DNA of 64,000 bases from Haliotis asinina (Eukaryota > Mollusca > Gastropoda > Lepetellida > Haliotidae): positions 37,409,001-37,473,000 of the forward strand of contig NC_090291.1 of assembly GCF_037392515.1 (NCBI RefSeq), given 5' to 3'. Positions within the stretch are counted from its first letter, which is position 1; the number at the start of each line of letters is the position of its first letter. The position numbers and the translations under genes were made by a program. Of this stretch, positions 49,849 through 61,900 are shown in pieces. The notes under the pieces are model-generated. The model was not told the origin of the DNA and ran no database searches. It saw only the letters and a list, made by a program, of their open reading frames with translations.

Positions 49849-50189
49849 GTCAGTGAATGGGTTCAGGGTTAACGTTGTTTTGCCGCACGACGTCTAATGG
49901 AACAAAAGCCGACGCCCCACAGACGGTTACTCCCTGGTGTAACCCACGAGCACTCTTTTGGTGCTGACAAACCCAGAAACAATAATCGGGGCGAATTTTG
50001 GCTTCAAACCCACGATCGTAGGTTTAAGGCAGGCAGCAGGTCTAGGTCCTGTCACAGCACAAACAGTTGTGGCGCCTGTGACTAGCCCTGTGCCGCCAAT
50101 GACATGACATACTTCTACAAATACGAATGTTTACCATCTGTCATGTACACTCATTTAGGCAGATGTTTGAGGTCATATATGTAATAGCT

Positions 50190-50425
50190 AATACAGTATG
50201 CAAAATAGTTACTGGTCCGGTAGCCCGTAAAATAAAATCAGACCAGTAAATTTTCACGTTAATGATGAAACTCATGGCCGACAATATCTTATTCTCATCT
50301 ATTTTTAAAATCTTCTGCTTAGTTTCTACATCCAAATTTCGGGCTAGTGAATTATTTTGTGGGCTAGTAACTTTGAGGCATAATTTTGAGCTAGGCATAG
50401 CATGCACAAATTGCAAACTATTCGC
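50190..50425 (-). repeat. dispersed fragment encoding a PQNNSLARNL motif (copy 2)
   Basis: The minus strand has an open stretch with SSKLCLKVTSPQNNSLARNL, then KQKILKIDENKILSAMSF and KIYWSDFILRATGPV. The nucleotide core CACAAAATAATTCACTAGCC is shared with 6598-6850 in the other orientation. It lies downstream of COTL1. Parent gene or element unknown. Confidence 0.6.
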
Positions 50426-51057
50426 ACACCGATATAGTGTATGTATGAAATCAGTTTGAATCAATGCCATTGTGGTCGTAAGAAGTCACAGTTTCTGGAT
50501 CCTCCAGTCAACGGTTGAACACATGAAGTGACTGCATGAAGTCATTGCATAGGTGATCTTCGTGTATATATTGCATTTCTGAGTCAGCTCTTAATTGCAC
50601 AGATTTGGTAATCCGGTCTCTCCATGGTTTCGCTTGAAAGGGTAACAAACTGTATACGAAAATTAAGTCTACAAGTTAGTCTGGGTTTACAATACAACAT
50701 CAAGTAGTTTGTTTGAAAGGCACTTCAATGATGTGTAGCATTCACACACTGTTTGAGACCTCATTGCTCACAAAAGTACATGAAAATATTACTGAAAATA
50801 TTTACGGAAAATGACTGAATGTTGAGAGATTGAGATGTGGAGTGGTAGGTCCAGATGCGGCCTCTTCAAAAACTGTCCCCCAATTCTGTCTTGCTGCCAC
50901 AGTACACAGTTTCCAAAATTCACACACCCAGGACAGTTGTCAAAGACGCCGCACTATTCCAGTCTTTAAAGATCTCTGTTCATAATCCACAGTTTCAATC
51001 CTTGCGATTCACATTTAACATACATAGAACTGTTCAACTGCGCTAATGTCATTGTCA

Positions 51058-54000
51058 TCATTGACCTGTTCCATAGTTTGCTCCACCAGCTTTCTTCACC
51101 TCATCCGTGATGTAATCTATCTGAATCTCGTCCCGTTCAGAGGTCATGATTTCCACGGCAAAGTTCTGCAATGAGATAATTCTTAAACTAATAAGGGTCA
51201 TTTCTTACAGGGGCCTGTGTCCATCTACTAGTCAATGCTCATGTCGCAACATTAGGGATCTTGATAAATACAAAAGTGATTGAGTGTAATGCTGGTATTT
51301 CAGTTACGCTATGGCGTATTAACTTTCAGAACCCGCTATGATCACATGAAGATTAAACAGGTTAATATGTTATTCTTTCATGATTATAGGGTTGTCTTTG
51401 AAGATTTAGATATAATCGTGCAGTCACCTGTTTTCAAAAAATGCACGGTTAAAATACTGAAAGCCTGGAAATTGTGTTGCCTCCGGTCTGAAGAATATAT
51501 TGCCATTTCTTACAGATTTGAGGGTAGTGTAATTGGGAGTGAGACACCCTTGAATAACATCTTTATGTGTTATGTGAACATGGGAAGGGGGCCTACATTC
51601 TGATTGAATAAAGATGTTATTCAAGAGAGAGGCACCCGGGTAGAAAATTTGGACACGTCCAATCCCTATTTTAACGGTAAACTGAGAGGCGAAAACAGAG
51701 AAAACTTTTACGTAGTTGTTTGTGATCTTCCTCACTGTAAACAAATATCTATTTTACAATGCTTTGGTTAAACTGATAACACATTGCTATAAGCAACAAT
51801 GCACGGCGTCAGTATTTCCCTACTGGCATGTTTAAAACTGCCGTAACCAGGAAACCCGACCTAAACGTGGTAAACGGCATGCTGATCTGCAGTGTAGAGT
51901 AGACCATCGTGTTGAACAAAGCGATTGTTAAATGCTCCGCTTGGCGAAGACGTCAACAACACGACTTGTTGACACCGATCGAGTGCCGAATCGAACCCTT
52001 CTCTTCAGTGTGACAGGTGAACACCTTTTAAAATCTACTCCCCACCCCGCCCTTACATACTAGTAGAAATCTACGTTACATCGATGCGACCACGGAGGTT
52101 TCAAATCCATTGTAACGAACAATTCAGTCTTAACGACAGCTACAGGTATAATTTCCATATTTAATCAGATCTATCTGTAGATAAACGGGCAGACAGCTTA
52201 CTTCCAAATATTTGTCACAGCGACCACTTCCGGAAAAGCATTGTCACAGTGAATATTAAATTCCAAGGGATAAATACCAGTAGATGTCTCCATTGTTTAA
52301 CAGTAATTCTTCATATGACGATAATCCCACTGTAAATCCCAATTGTATTGTGCCTTGGTTGTCAGTCATCCTCAATGAGATGTACACCTGTGCCACTCAT
52401 TAATTACTGATGTGACCCGTGAAGGTCCCGGGGTAGAATAGGCCTTCAGCAACCCATGCTTGCCATAAAAGGCGACTCAGCTTGTCGTAAGAGGCGACTA
52501 ACGGGATCGGGTGGTCAGGCTCGCTGACTTGGTTGACACATGTCATCGGTTCCCAATTACGCAGATCGATGCTCATGTTGTTGATCACTGGATTGTCTGG
52601 TCCAGACTCGATTATTTACAGACCGCCGTCATATAGCTGGAATATTGCTGAGTGCGGCGTAAAACTAAACTCACTCACTCACCCAATTACTGATGTTCAT
52701 ATATTTCACACAATCCATGAAAGGCGATCAAGACTATCTAAAACTGGGCCTACAAACGAAATCCAACAACGTCTAGCCTCTAGCTTTATTGGAGGCATTC
52801 TAGGTGCACCTGGTAAAACTAACACACCAACTACTACCATAATGCGCTGAACAGGCACATCGTTACTCTTGTATATATATATATACAAGATATATGGTTA
52901 TATCCGTCAGTTCATTATATTCACCTGTTCGTTATATAGGTCAATTCGTAATATCCTGGGTGACTAACGTAAACTACAGGGATTCGCGACAAGGGATTCG
53001 CACTGCACATTAAATGATTTTGTCAATTATCCTGGTTAAATTCCATGAGGTCAAAGATATAACCGACTAATACATAGATAGTTGATTATCTTTCAATGTG
53101 TTCATTATGTCCAGTGTGTTGACATATCATTTCACGGACCCGATAGACCTGGGGCCCCTTTCACAAAAGTCTAGTAAGCCTATGGTCTCGTAACTTTTCT
53201 CGTAGCATTCCTACTTCCTATGTTACAGTATAGGAGGTACGAATGCTACGAGAAAAGTTACGAGATCTTAGGCTTACGAGAGCTTTGTGAAACGGGGCCC
53301 TGACAAGTTTCCTATATCATCGATCAACGCCGTTTGTATGTAGAACAAACTTATCTGCATTTTTCAACAGCGACAGATGTTTAAAATGCTGTGGTTTTGT
53401 ACCCAAGCACACTGTGACAACAACTTCAGTGTATTTCGCTTTGAGATGCTGTGTGAAAACGTAACCGCGTGCAATCCCATGTGCTGTCAGTGAACTATTG
53501 ACCCGTACGTATCTGTTGTAATGGACGGCATCATTTACATCTCGGACTGTCACGTGATACGCTATTGTATTATAGATATGATATACATTAGGCCTCACGT
53601 GACACGCAGACAACACCCCAGCATTGACAGGGAAAGTGCTCTCTAACCTGAATGACCTTTCGAAAAGAAATACCACGGACACATGTCCAGGTGACCATGC
53701 AAACACACATTTCATACGGAGTTCTTTAACATGCAGTGAAAATACGTTCAGGATGTGTCATTATGTGAAATAGCATACGTCAGGCAGAATGAAGGCATGG
53801 GGAGTACGGATGCGTCAGTATGTGACACAGAATACGTCACGCACAACGAAGGCATGGGGAGTGCGGATGTGTCACTATGTGAAGTAGCATACGTCAGGCA
53901 GAATGAAGCCATGGGGAGTACGGATGTGGCAGAATTTGACACAGAATACGTCAGGCAGAATGAAGGCATGGGGAGTACGGATGTGGCAGAATTTGACACA

Positions 54001-55740
54001 GCATACGTCAGGCAAAATGAAGCCATGGAGAGTACGGATGTCGCAGAATTTGACACAGCATACGTCAGGCAGAATGAGGGCATGGGGAGTATTGATGTGG
54101 CATTATTTGACACAGCATACGTCAGGCAGAATGAAGGCATGGGGAGTACGGATGTGGCAGTATTTGACACAGCATACGTCAGAGAGAATGCCATATAGAG
54201 ACGTGTACGCCAAGAAAGGGGGGATGTATCTACATGTTACACACAAAATCAAAAAGAAGAGGAAATACGTCGATGATAGACAAGAACACTGAAATCCATG
54301 TGTCATATATGAAATACAAAGATACAATGCAGCACCCGCACCGAGGACTATAGACACCAATTCTGTGTCATAGCCTCATACTGTGTGCCGTGTAAAATTC
54401 ACCTGTCAATTTCTGTGACACACCTCTCAACACATGAACACCTGAGAGATAATTTGTGGGAAGTCCATGCACTTTTGCAAGTTAACGAGTGCACGGGATG
54501 CCCTTAAACATACAAACTGATGCAGACGTCTTAATTTGTTTTGTCGTGGGTTGTGTAAAGAAATGTCATAACAAGGGTTAAAGTCATTGGTGAAACGTCT
54601 CATTAATACATACTTGGATGACTTGTTTTAGAAGGGACTTGTCCGTGCTCAGCCTTGCCCGCTTTAATGCTGATAAATGGGGACCGGCCCACGTGACAAG
54701 AGCAAATTTTGATCGTTTGCTCATCTCGTCGCCGGTAGTAATACGAATAAAACCAAACGCCCTTTCATCATCTGAAATATATACATATATGCGTCGAATA
54801 GGGAATCGAAAAAATATACAATGGCAAAATCAAAAGACATAAAAATACAGAATAGCATACGCAAAGACTGTGGTCATTCATACAAGCAAGAGCACAACGC
54901 AAATGATGCAAAGCAATCGATAGAACAACGTATGCAAACAATTAGCATCTGTATGACAATCAGGGTAATAACATAACAGGCACCGTGGCATACCGAATGG
55001 CGTAAATGACCTTTGAAAATTATCATACTTAATCAACGACCGTTCATAACTTATGGGTTTGGGGTGGGGTGATGGTGATGATTATAGAGAGGGGGGGGGG
55101 GGGGGGGGCTTGGCTTGCATTCACTCTGTACATGATTCTCCATACCAGTCTACACCCTCTCAGCCATAAATTATGAGCCGGTTCTTATTAACGCAGCATG
55201 CATTCAGTTATTCTGACTGTGATAGCGACATAAGTACATTCTAGTGTTATAATGGTATAAGGTGCAGTAGTTATTCATGTTGATGTGGCATACCTCCAAA
55301 TTGTGACTGAAAATCGTCATAATCGGTCCCAGTAGTGTTCCTCTGAAGAACAGTTCCTTCATACTTGAACACAGCCCTGGGAAAAGTCAAAACTCCTGAT
55401 AAAACACCGCGATACTGATGAGACACCGATAAAGTATCAGGGTGGTGGGCGTGCCTTTGTTTAGGTACCCCCGATAAGTTTACAGACACGCTGTAAAAAT
55501 CAGTTAAGAAAACGACACGCTACAAACTAAATATTTCAAGCAAATGTTAAGAGAAAGATTTAAGCTGATAAAGCAGATTAGGATCAGCTTACCGATTGAT
55601 CACTCAGCAAGGATTAGGACAGTTTCGAACATATGGCGAAGCGGTTGTCAGTGTTTGACTCACCATAGGGTGGATGTTGTGTCGTCCCTTACGTCGTTGT
55701 AGGCGGCTCTGACGTCCTCTTTGCTCAGTGTGGTCGACAT
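51058..55740 (-). CDS. COTL1: coactosin-like protein
   Basis: Four coding exons on the minus strand: 55740-55664, 55376-55294, 54771-54614, 51165-51058 (stop). Phases 2, 1, 0; 426 nt, 141 aa against 142 in human. One ADF-homology domain fills the protein. Coactosin binds F-actin and counters capping; the vertebrate form also binds 5-lipoxygenase. Matches to remembered human sequence: VRAAYNDVRDD (human CRAAYNLVRDD), FKYEGT, RITTGDEMSKRSKFALVTW, KRARLSTDKSLLKQVIQ, DEVKKAGGANY. Lys75 (RSK), needed for actin binding in human, and Lys131 (KKAGG), used for 5-lipoxygenase, both fall at the same residue numbers. The 5' half is close to a promoter with a CArG box. Confidence 0.96.
51549..51624. repeat. 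short hairpin
   Basis: CTTGAATAACATCTTTA (51549) and its exact complement at 51608-51624 flank a 42-bp loop. The arms resemble those of the 11.1-kb MITE. In COTL1 intron 3, close to exon 4. Confidence 0.55.
51955..52050 (-). repeat. SINE family B fragment
   Basis: CGAATCGAACCCTTCTCTTC (B-box complement) followed by a worn head complement. In COTL1 intron 3. Confidence 0.5.
52402..52696 (+). repeat. SINE family A, reference copy with 12-bp target duplication
   Basis: Element 52414-52684 (271 bp), flanked by perfect AATTACTGATGT at 52402-52413 and 52685-52696. The plan is GACCCGTGAAGGTCCCGGGG, GCAACCCATGCTTGCCATAA, AGAGGCGACTAACGGGATCG, GGTCAGGCTCGCTGACTTGG, ATCACTGGATTGTCTGGTCC, CATATAGCTGGAATATTGCT, GGCGTAAAACTAAACTCACT. 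Its intact ends suggest the youngest copy here. Confidence 0.9.
53152..53300. mobile_element. 149-bp hairpin MITE
   Basis: Almost the whole element folds back: GGGCCCCTTTCACAAAAG through TCTCGTAACTTTTCTCGTAG and CATTC, a small loop near 53220-53233, then the complement ending AACGGGGCCC. Arms are about 68 bp with a few mismatches. Decayed relatives seem to lie at 17507 and 45184. Confidence 0.8.
53317..53715 (-). other. 132-codon open frame in COTL1 intron 3, not assigned
   Basis: Reads MKCVFAWSPGHVSVVFLFER at the start and ends TNGVDR. No family recognised, and it is not part of COTL1. Composition is ordinary, so it might be an exon of a nested gene or the edge of the adjacent repeat; equally it may be chance. 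Confidence 0.25.
53755..54195. repeat. 57-bp minisatellite, about 8 units, open on both strands
   Basis: The unit starts GTCAGGCAGAATGAAGGCAT and continues GGGGAGTACGGATGTGGCAG. The plus frame gives a 19-residue repeat (VRQNEGMGSTDVAEFDTAY), the minus frame another (LTYAVSNSATSVLPMPSFC). Unit length is a multiple of three, so open frames follow from one stop-free unit. In COTL1 intron 3. Confidence 0.85.
55091..55108. repeat. poly-G run
   Basis: Eighteen consecutive G residues in COTL1 intron 2, complementing the C run at 3461 in kind. Confidence 0.9.
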
Positions 55741-55966
55741 ACTACTCACTGTGAATATCAACACAGACAGGTGTTTGAGCTTGAAGGGGAAGAAATCGTA
55801 GATTTCGTCTGGTCACCAAGTGAGAGCGGGCAGACGACAAACGGGAGCGATGTCTAGAGGTTGATAGGTACAGCAGACTCGGTAATTTCCCAGGTACGAC
55901 ACCGGCTTCTTTCAACAAATGCTCCCGTCTTTACTCGCAACGACAATCCTTGCAATCTTCGCCCTG

Positions 55967-56065
55967 TGACATCACCGCGATCAATAAATGAGCTCGCAAG
56001 ATAGCTAGCAGACGACGCATTTGAACCAATCAGCAGTGGGCTGACGGTAAACTTTCCTAATAAGG
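55967..56065 (-). promoter_or_regulatory. COTL1 upstream region with CArG, CCAAT and CRE-like motifs
   Basis: CCTAATAAGG at 56056-56065 fits the SRF consensus CC(A/T)6GG and overlaps an ETS-type GGAAGT on its right. CCAATCAG at 56036 is an NF-Y-type box, and TGACATCA at 55967-55974 is one base from a CRE. They lie 230-325 bp upstream of the COTL1 ATG. SRF with ETS partners drives actin-cytoskeleton genes in animals; function here is inference. Confidence 0.5.
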
Positions 56066-56697
56066 AAGTTAACGCCCCTCCGGCTCAAATTTTTACCATG
56101 TGACGGTAATTATCTGTCGCGTATGTATTGGACGGAATTATGAGTGATTAATATAGGTTGTTATACCACAGGCGACGGTAGAAATGCCGGCGGGGTGGTA
56201 TGGTATCACGCATTTTCAGTAACAACTATACAGAAGCGTACGTGTTGATAACTGCTTGGAATTCCGAAACTTTCTTTATTATGTAATTCAAGGGTCGCTC
56301 AAGGTGCAGCGCGGTCAGTGCAGATGGGAGTGTGATAATATATATTCACACTGACAATACATAGCCACTCATATAGCCGTAAGGGCAAGTCCATTTACCT
56401 TAACTATCTATTTATTGAACCAGCATGGACACTGCTCATTTTCAGTTGTCACTAGCTGATTGAATGATAGTGTTTTGAGCACAGCTACTGCATGTGCTAA
56501 ATGACAATTATGAATATAAACACGGACTACAACGTCTCAAAATCTCAACATCGATATACACGATAGCATTGTAAACTATCAATACTGATATTGCCTATAG
56601 TACTGAGTACAGAGTATCAGTATTGCACTAACGTAAGTGAGTTATCGTTTAACGTCTCATCAGCTATGTTTCATAAAGTGATTGCACTGCGCTACAT
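56066..56697. other. spacer before the 36-bp array
   Basis: No gene, SINE or long repeat seen. Confidence 0.5.
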
Positions 56698-58317
56698 CAC
56701 TACAGACCAGGGGGTACTATATTCTTGTGCTGCACTACAGATCATGGCGCTGCTACATTCTTGTTCTACACTACAAATCATGGCGCTGATACATCCTTGT
56801 TCTACACTACAGATCATGGCGCTGATACATTCTTGTGCTGCACTACAAATCATGGCGCTGATACATCCTTGTTCTGCACTACAGATCATGGCGCTGCTAC
56901 ATCCTTGTTCTGCACTACAGATCATGGCGCTGCTACATCCTTGTTCTGCACTACAAATCATGGCGCTGATAAATCCTTGTTCTCCACTACAAATCATGGC
57001 GCTGATACATCCTTGTTCTGCACTACAGATCATGGCGCTGATACATCCTTGTTCTGCACTACAGATCATGGCGCTGCTACATTCTTGTGCTGCACTACAG
57101 ATCATGGCGCTGCTACATTCTTGTTCTGCACTACAGATCATGGCGCTGCTACATCCTTGTGCTGCACTACAGATCATGGCGCTGATACATCCTTGTTCTG
57201 CACTACAAATCATGGCGCTGCTACATCCTTGTGCTGCACTACAGATCATGGCGCTGATACATCCTTGTTCTGCACTGAAAATCATGGCGCTGATACATCC
57301 TTGTTCTGCACTACAGATCATGGCGCTGCTACATTCTTGTGCTGCACTACAGATCATGGCGCTGCTACATCCTTGTGCTGCACTACAGATCATGGCGCTG
57401 ATACATCCTTGTTCTGCACTACAAATCATGGCGCTGCTACATCCTTGTTCTGCACTACAGATCATGGCGCTGATACATCCTTGTTCTGCACTGCAAATCA
57501 TGGCGCTGATGCATCCTTGTTCTGCACTACAGATCATGGCGCTGATACATCCTTGTTCTGCACTACAGATCATGGCGCTGATACATCCTTGTTCTGCACT
57601 ACAGATCATGGCGCTGATACATTCTTGTGCTGCACTACAGATCATGGCGCTGCTACATTCTTCTGCTGCACTACAGATCATGGCGCTGATACATTCTTGT
57701 TCTGCACTACAGATCATGGCGCTGATACATCCTTGTTCTGCACTACAGATCATGGCGCTGCTACATACTTGTGCTGCACTACAGATCATGGCGCTGATAC
57801 ATCCTTGTTCTGCACTACAAATCATGGCGCTGATATATCCTTGTTCTCCACTACAGATCATGGCGCTGATACATCCTTGTTCTGCACTACAAATCATGGC
57901 GCTGATACATCCTTGTTCTGCACTACAGATCATGGCGCTGATACATTCTTGTTCTGCACTACAGATCATGGCGCTGACACATCCTTGTTCTGCACTACAG
58001 ATCATGGCGCTGATACATTCTTGTGCTGCACTACAGATCATGGCGCTGCTACATTCTTGTGCTGCACTACAGATCATGGCGCTGATATATTCTTGTGCTG
58101 CACTACAAATCATGGAGCTGATATATTCTTGTGCTGCACTACAGATCATGGAGCTGATATATTCTTGTGCTGCACTACAGATCATGGCGCTGCTACATCC
58201 TTGTTCTGCACTACAGATCATGGCGCTCATACATCCTTGTTCTGCACTACAAATCATGGCTCTGATACATCTTTGTTCTGCACTACAAATCATGGCGCTG
58301 ATATATTCTTGTGCTGC

Positions 58318-59181
58318 ACTACAGATCATGGAGCTGATATATTCTTGTGCTGCACTACAGATCATGGCGCTGATGTACTCTTGTGCTGCACTACAGATCA
58401 TGGCGCTGATACATTCTTGTTCTACACTACAAATCATGGCGCTGATACATTCTTGTTCTACAGTACAGATCATGGCGCTGCTACATTCTTGTTCTGCACT
58501 ACAAATCATGGCGCTGCTACATCCTTGTTCTACACTACAGATCATGGCGCTGATACATTCTTCTTCTACACTACAAATCATGGCGCTGCTACATCCTTGT
58601 TCTACAGTACAGATCATGGCGCTGCTACATCCTTGTTCTGCACTACAAATCATGGCGCTGATATATTCTTCTTCTGCACTACAGATCATGGCGCTGATAC
58701 ATTCTTGTTCTGCACTACAGATCATGGAGCTGCTACATTCTTGTTCTGCACTACAGATCATGGAGCTGATATATTCTTGTGCTGCACTACAGATCATGGC
58801 GCTGATGTACTCTTGTGCTGCACTACAGATCATGGCGCTGATACATTCTTGTTCTACACTACAAATCATGGCGCTGATACATTCTTGTTCTACAGTACAG
58901 ATCATGGCGCTGCTACATTCTTGTTCTGCACTACAAATCATGGCGCTGCTACATCCTTGTTCTACACTACAGATCATGGCGCTGATACATTCTTCTTCTA
59001 CACTACAAATCATGGCGCTGCTACATCCTTGTTCTACAGTACAGATCATGGCGCTGCTACATCCTTGTTCTGCACTACAAATCATGGCGCTGATATATTC
59101 TTCTTCTGCACTACAGATCATGGCGCTGATACATTCTTGTTCTGCACTACAGATCATGGAGCTGCTACATTCTTGTTCTGC
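58318..59181. repeat. 432-bp direct duplication inside the 36-bp array
   Basis: Twelve consecutive units with the same private variants occur twice. The unit with GCTGATGTACTC begins at 58369 and again at 58801, followed in both by the same order of CTACAGTACAG, TTCTTCTACAC and GGAGCTGCTACATTC variants. Confidence 0.85.
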
Positions 59182-61555
59182 ACTACAGATCATGGAGCTG
59201 ATATATTCTTGTGCTGCACTACAGATCATGGAGCTGATATATTCTTGTGCTCCACTACAAATCATGGAGCTGATATATTCTTGTGCTGCACTACAGATCA
59301 TGGAGCTGATATATTCTTGTGCTGCACTACAGATCATGGAGCTGATATATTCTTGTGCTGCACTACTGATCATGGAGCTGATATATTCTTGTGCTGCACT
59401 ACAGATCATGGAGCTGATATATTCTTGTGCTGCACTACAGATCATGGAGCTGATATATTCTTGTGCTGCACTACAGATCATGGCGCTGATATATTCTTGT
59501 GCTGCACTACAGATCATGGCGCTGATATATTCTTGTGCTGCACTACAGATCATGGAGCTGATATATTCTTGTGCTGCACTACAGATCATGGAGCTGATAT
59601 ATTCTTGTGCTGCACTACTAATCATGGAGCTGATATATTCTTGTGCTGCACTACAGATCATGGAGCTGATATATTCTTGTGCTGCACTACAGATCATGGA
59701 GCTCATATATTCTTGTGCTGCACTACAAATCATGGAGCTGATATATTCTTGTGCTGCACTACAGATCATGGAGCTGATATATTCTTGTTCTGCACTACAA
59801 ATCATGGCGCTGATACATCCTTGTTCTGCACTACAAATCATGGCACTGATACATCCTTGTTCTGCACTACAAATCATGGCGCTGATACATCCTTGTTCTG
59901 CACCACAGATCATGGCACTGATACATCCTTGTTCTGCACTACAGATCATGGCGCTGATACATTCTTGTGCTGCACTACAGATCATGGAGCTGATATATTC
60001 TTGTGCTGCACTACAGATCATGGAGCTGATATATTCTTGTGCTGCACTACAAATCATGGAGCTGATATATTCTTGTGCTGCACTACAGATCATGGAGCTG
60101 ATATATTCTTGTGCTGCACTACAGATCATGGAGCTGATATATTCTTGTGCTGCACTACAGATCATGGAGCTGATATATTCTTGTGCTGCACTACAGATCA
60201 TGGAGCTGATATATTCTTGTGCTGCACTACAGATCATGGCGCTGATATATTCTTGTGCTGCACTACTAATCATGGAGCTGATATATTCTTGTGCTGCACT
60301 ACTAATCATGGAGCTGATATATTCTTGTGCTGCAGTAATAATCATGGAGCTGATGTATTCTTGTGCTGCACTACAGATCATGGCGCTGATATATTCTTGT
60401 GCTGCACTACAGATCATGGAGCTGATATATTCTTGTGCTGCACTACAGATCATGGAGCTGATATATTCTTGTGCTGCACTACAGATCATGGAGCTGATAT
60501 ATTCTTGTGCTGCACTACAGATCATGGAGCTGATATATTCTTGTGCTGCACTACAGATCATGGAGCTGATATATTCTTGTGCTGCACTACAGATCATGGA
60601 GCTGATATATTCTTGTACTGCACTACTAATCATGGAGCTGATATATTCTTGTGCTCCACTACAGATCATGGAGCTGATATATTCTTGTGCTGCACTACAG
60701 ATCATGGAGCTGATGTACTCTTGTGCTGCACTACAGATCATGGCGCTGATGTACTCTTGTGCTGCACTACTAATCATGGAGCTGATATATTCTTGTGCTG
60801 CACTACAGATCATGGAGCTGATATATTCTTGTGCTGCACTACAGATCATGGAGCTGATGTATTCTTGTGCTGCACTACTAATCATTGAGCTGATATATTC
60901 TTGTGCTGCACTACTAATCATGGAGCTGATATATTCTTGTGCTGCACTACAGATCATGGCGCTGATATATTCTTGTGCTGCACTACAGATCATGGAGCTG
61001 ATACATTCTTGTGCTGCACTACAGATCATGGAGCTGATATATTCTTGTGCTGCACTACAGATCATGGAGCTGATATATTCTTGTGCTGCACTACAGATCA
61101 TGGAGCTGATATATTCTTGTGCTGCACTACAGATCATGGAGCTGATATATTCTTGTGCTGCACTACAGATCATGGAGCTGATATATTCTTGTGCTGCACT
61201 ACAGATCATGGAGCTGATATATTCTTGTGCTGCACTACTAATCATGGAGCTGATATATTCTTGTGCTGCACTACAGATCATGGAGCTGATATATTCTTGT
61301 GCTGCACTACAGATCATGGCGCTGATGTATTCTTGTGCTGCACTACAGATCATGGAGCTCATGTATTCTTGTGCTGCACTACAGATTATGGCGCTGATAT
61401 ATTCTTGTGCTGCACTACTAATCATGGAGCTGATATATTCTTGTGCTGCACTACAGATCATGGAGCTGATATATTCTTGTGCTGCACTACAGATCATGGA
61501 GCTGCTACATTCTTGTGCTGCACTACAGATCATGGCGCTGATACATCCTTGTTCT

Positions 61556-61900
61556 GCACTACAAATCATAGCGCTGATACATCCTTGCTCTGCACTACAG
61601 ATCATGGCGCTGATACATCCTTGTTCTGCACTACAAATCATGGCGCTGATACATCCTTGTTCCGCACTACAAATCATGGCGCTGATACATCCTTGTTCTG
61701 CACTACAAATCATGGCGCTGATACATCCTTGTTCTGCACTACAAATCATAGCGCTGATACATCCTTGCTCTGCACTACAGATCATGGCGCTGATACATCC
61801 TTGTTCTGCACTACAAATCATGGCGCTGATACATCCTTGTTCCGCACTACAAATCATGGCGCTGATACATCCTTGTTCTGCACTACAAATCATGGCGCTG
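61556..61900. repeat. 180-bp direct duplication inside the 36-bp array
   Basis: Five units marked by AATCATAGCGCTG, TTGCTCTGCAC and TTGTTCCGCAC occur at 61565 and again 180 bp later at 61745. Confidence 0.85.

Noticed and set aside
51280-51603. 107-codon plus-strand open frame near COTL1 exon 4
   Set aside because: Overlaps a hairpin repeat and runs antisense within a COTL1 intron; no motif.
53755-54195. possible CRISPR array
   Set aside because: Repeats are directly adjacent with no unique spacers, and the genome is animal.
56725-60888. 1387-codon second plus-strand frame (CTTDHGADIFLC repeats)
   Set aside because: Closed by a single-base change in one unit with the array carrying on unchanged beyond; a shadow of the repeat.
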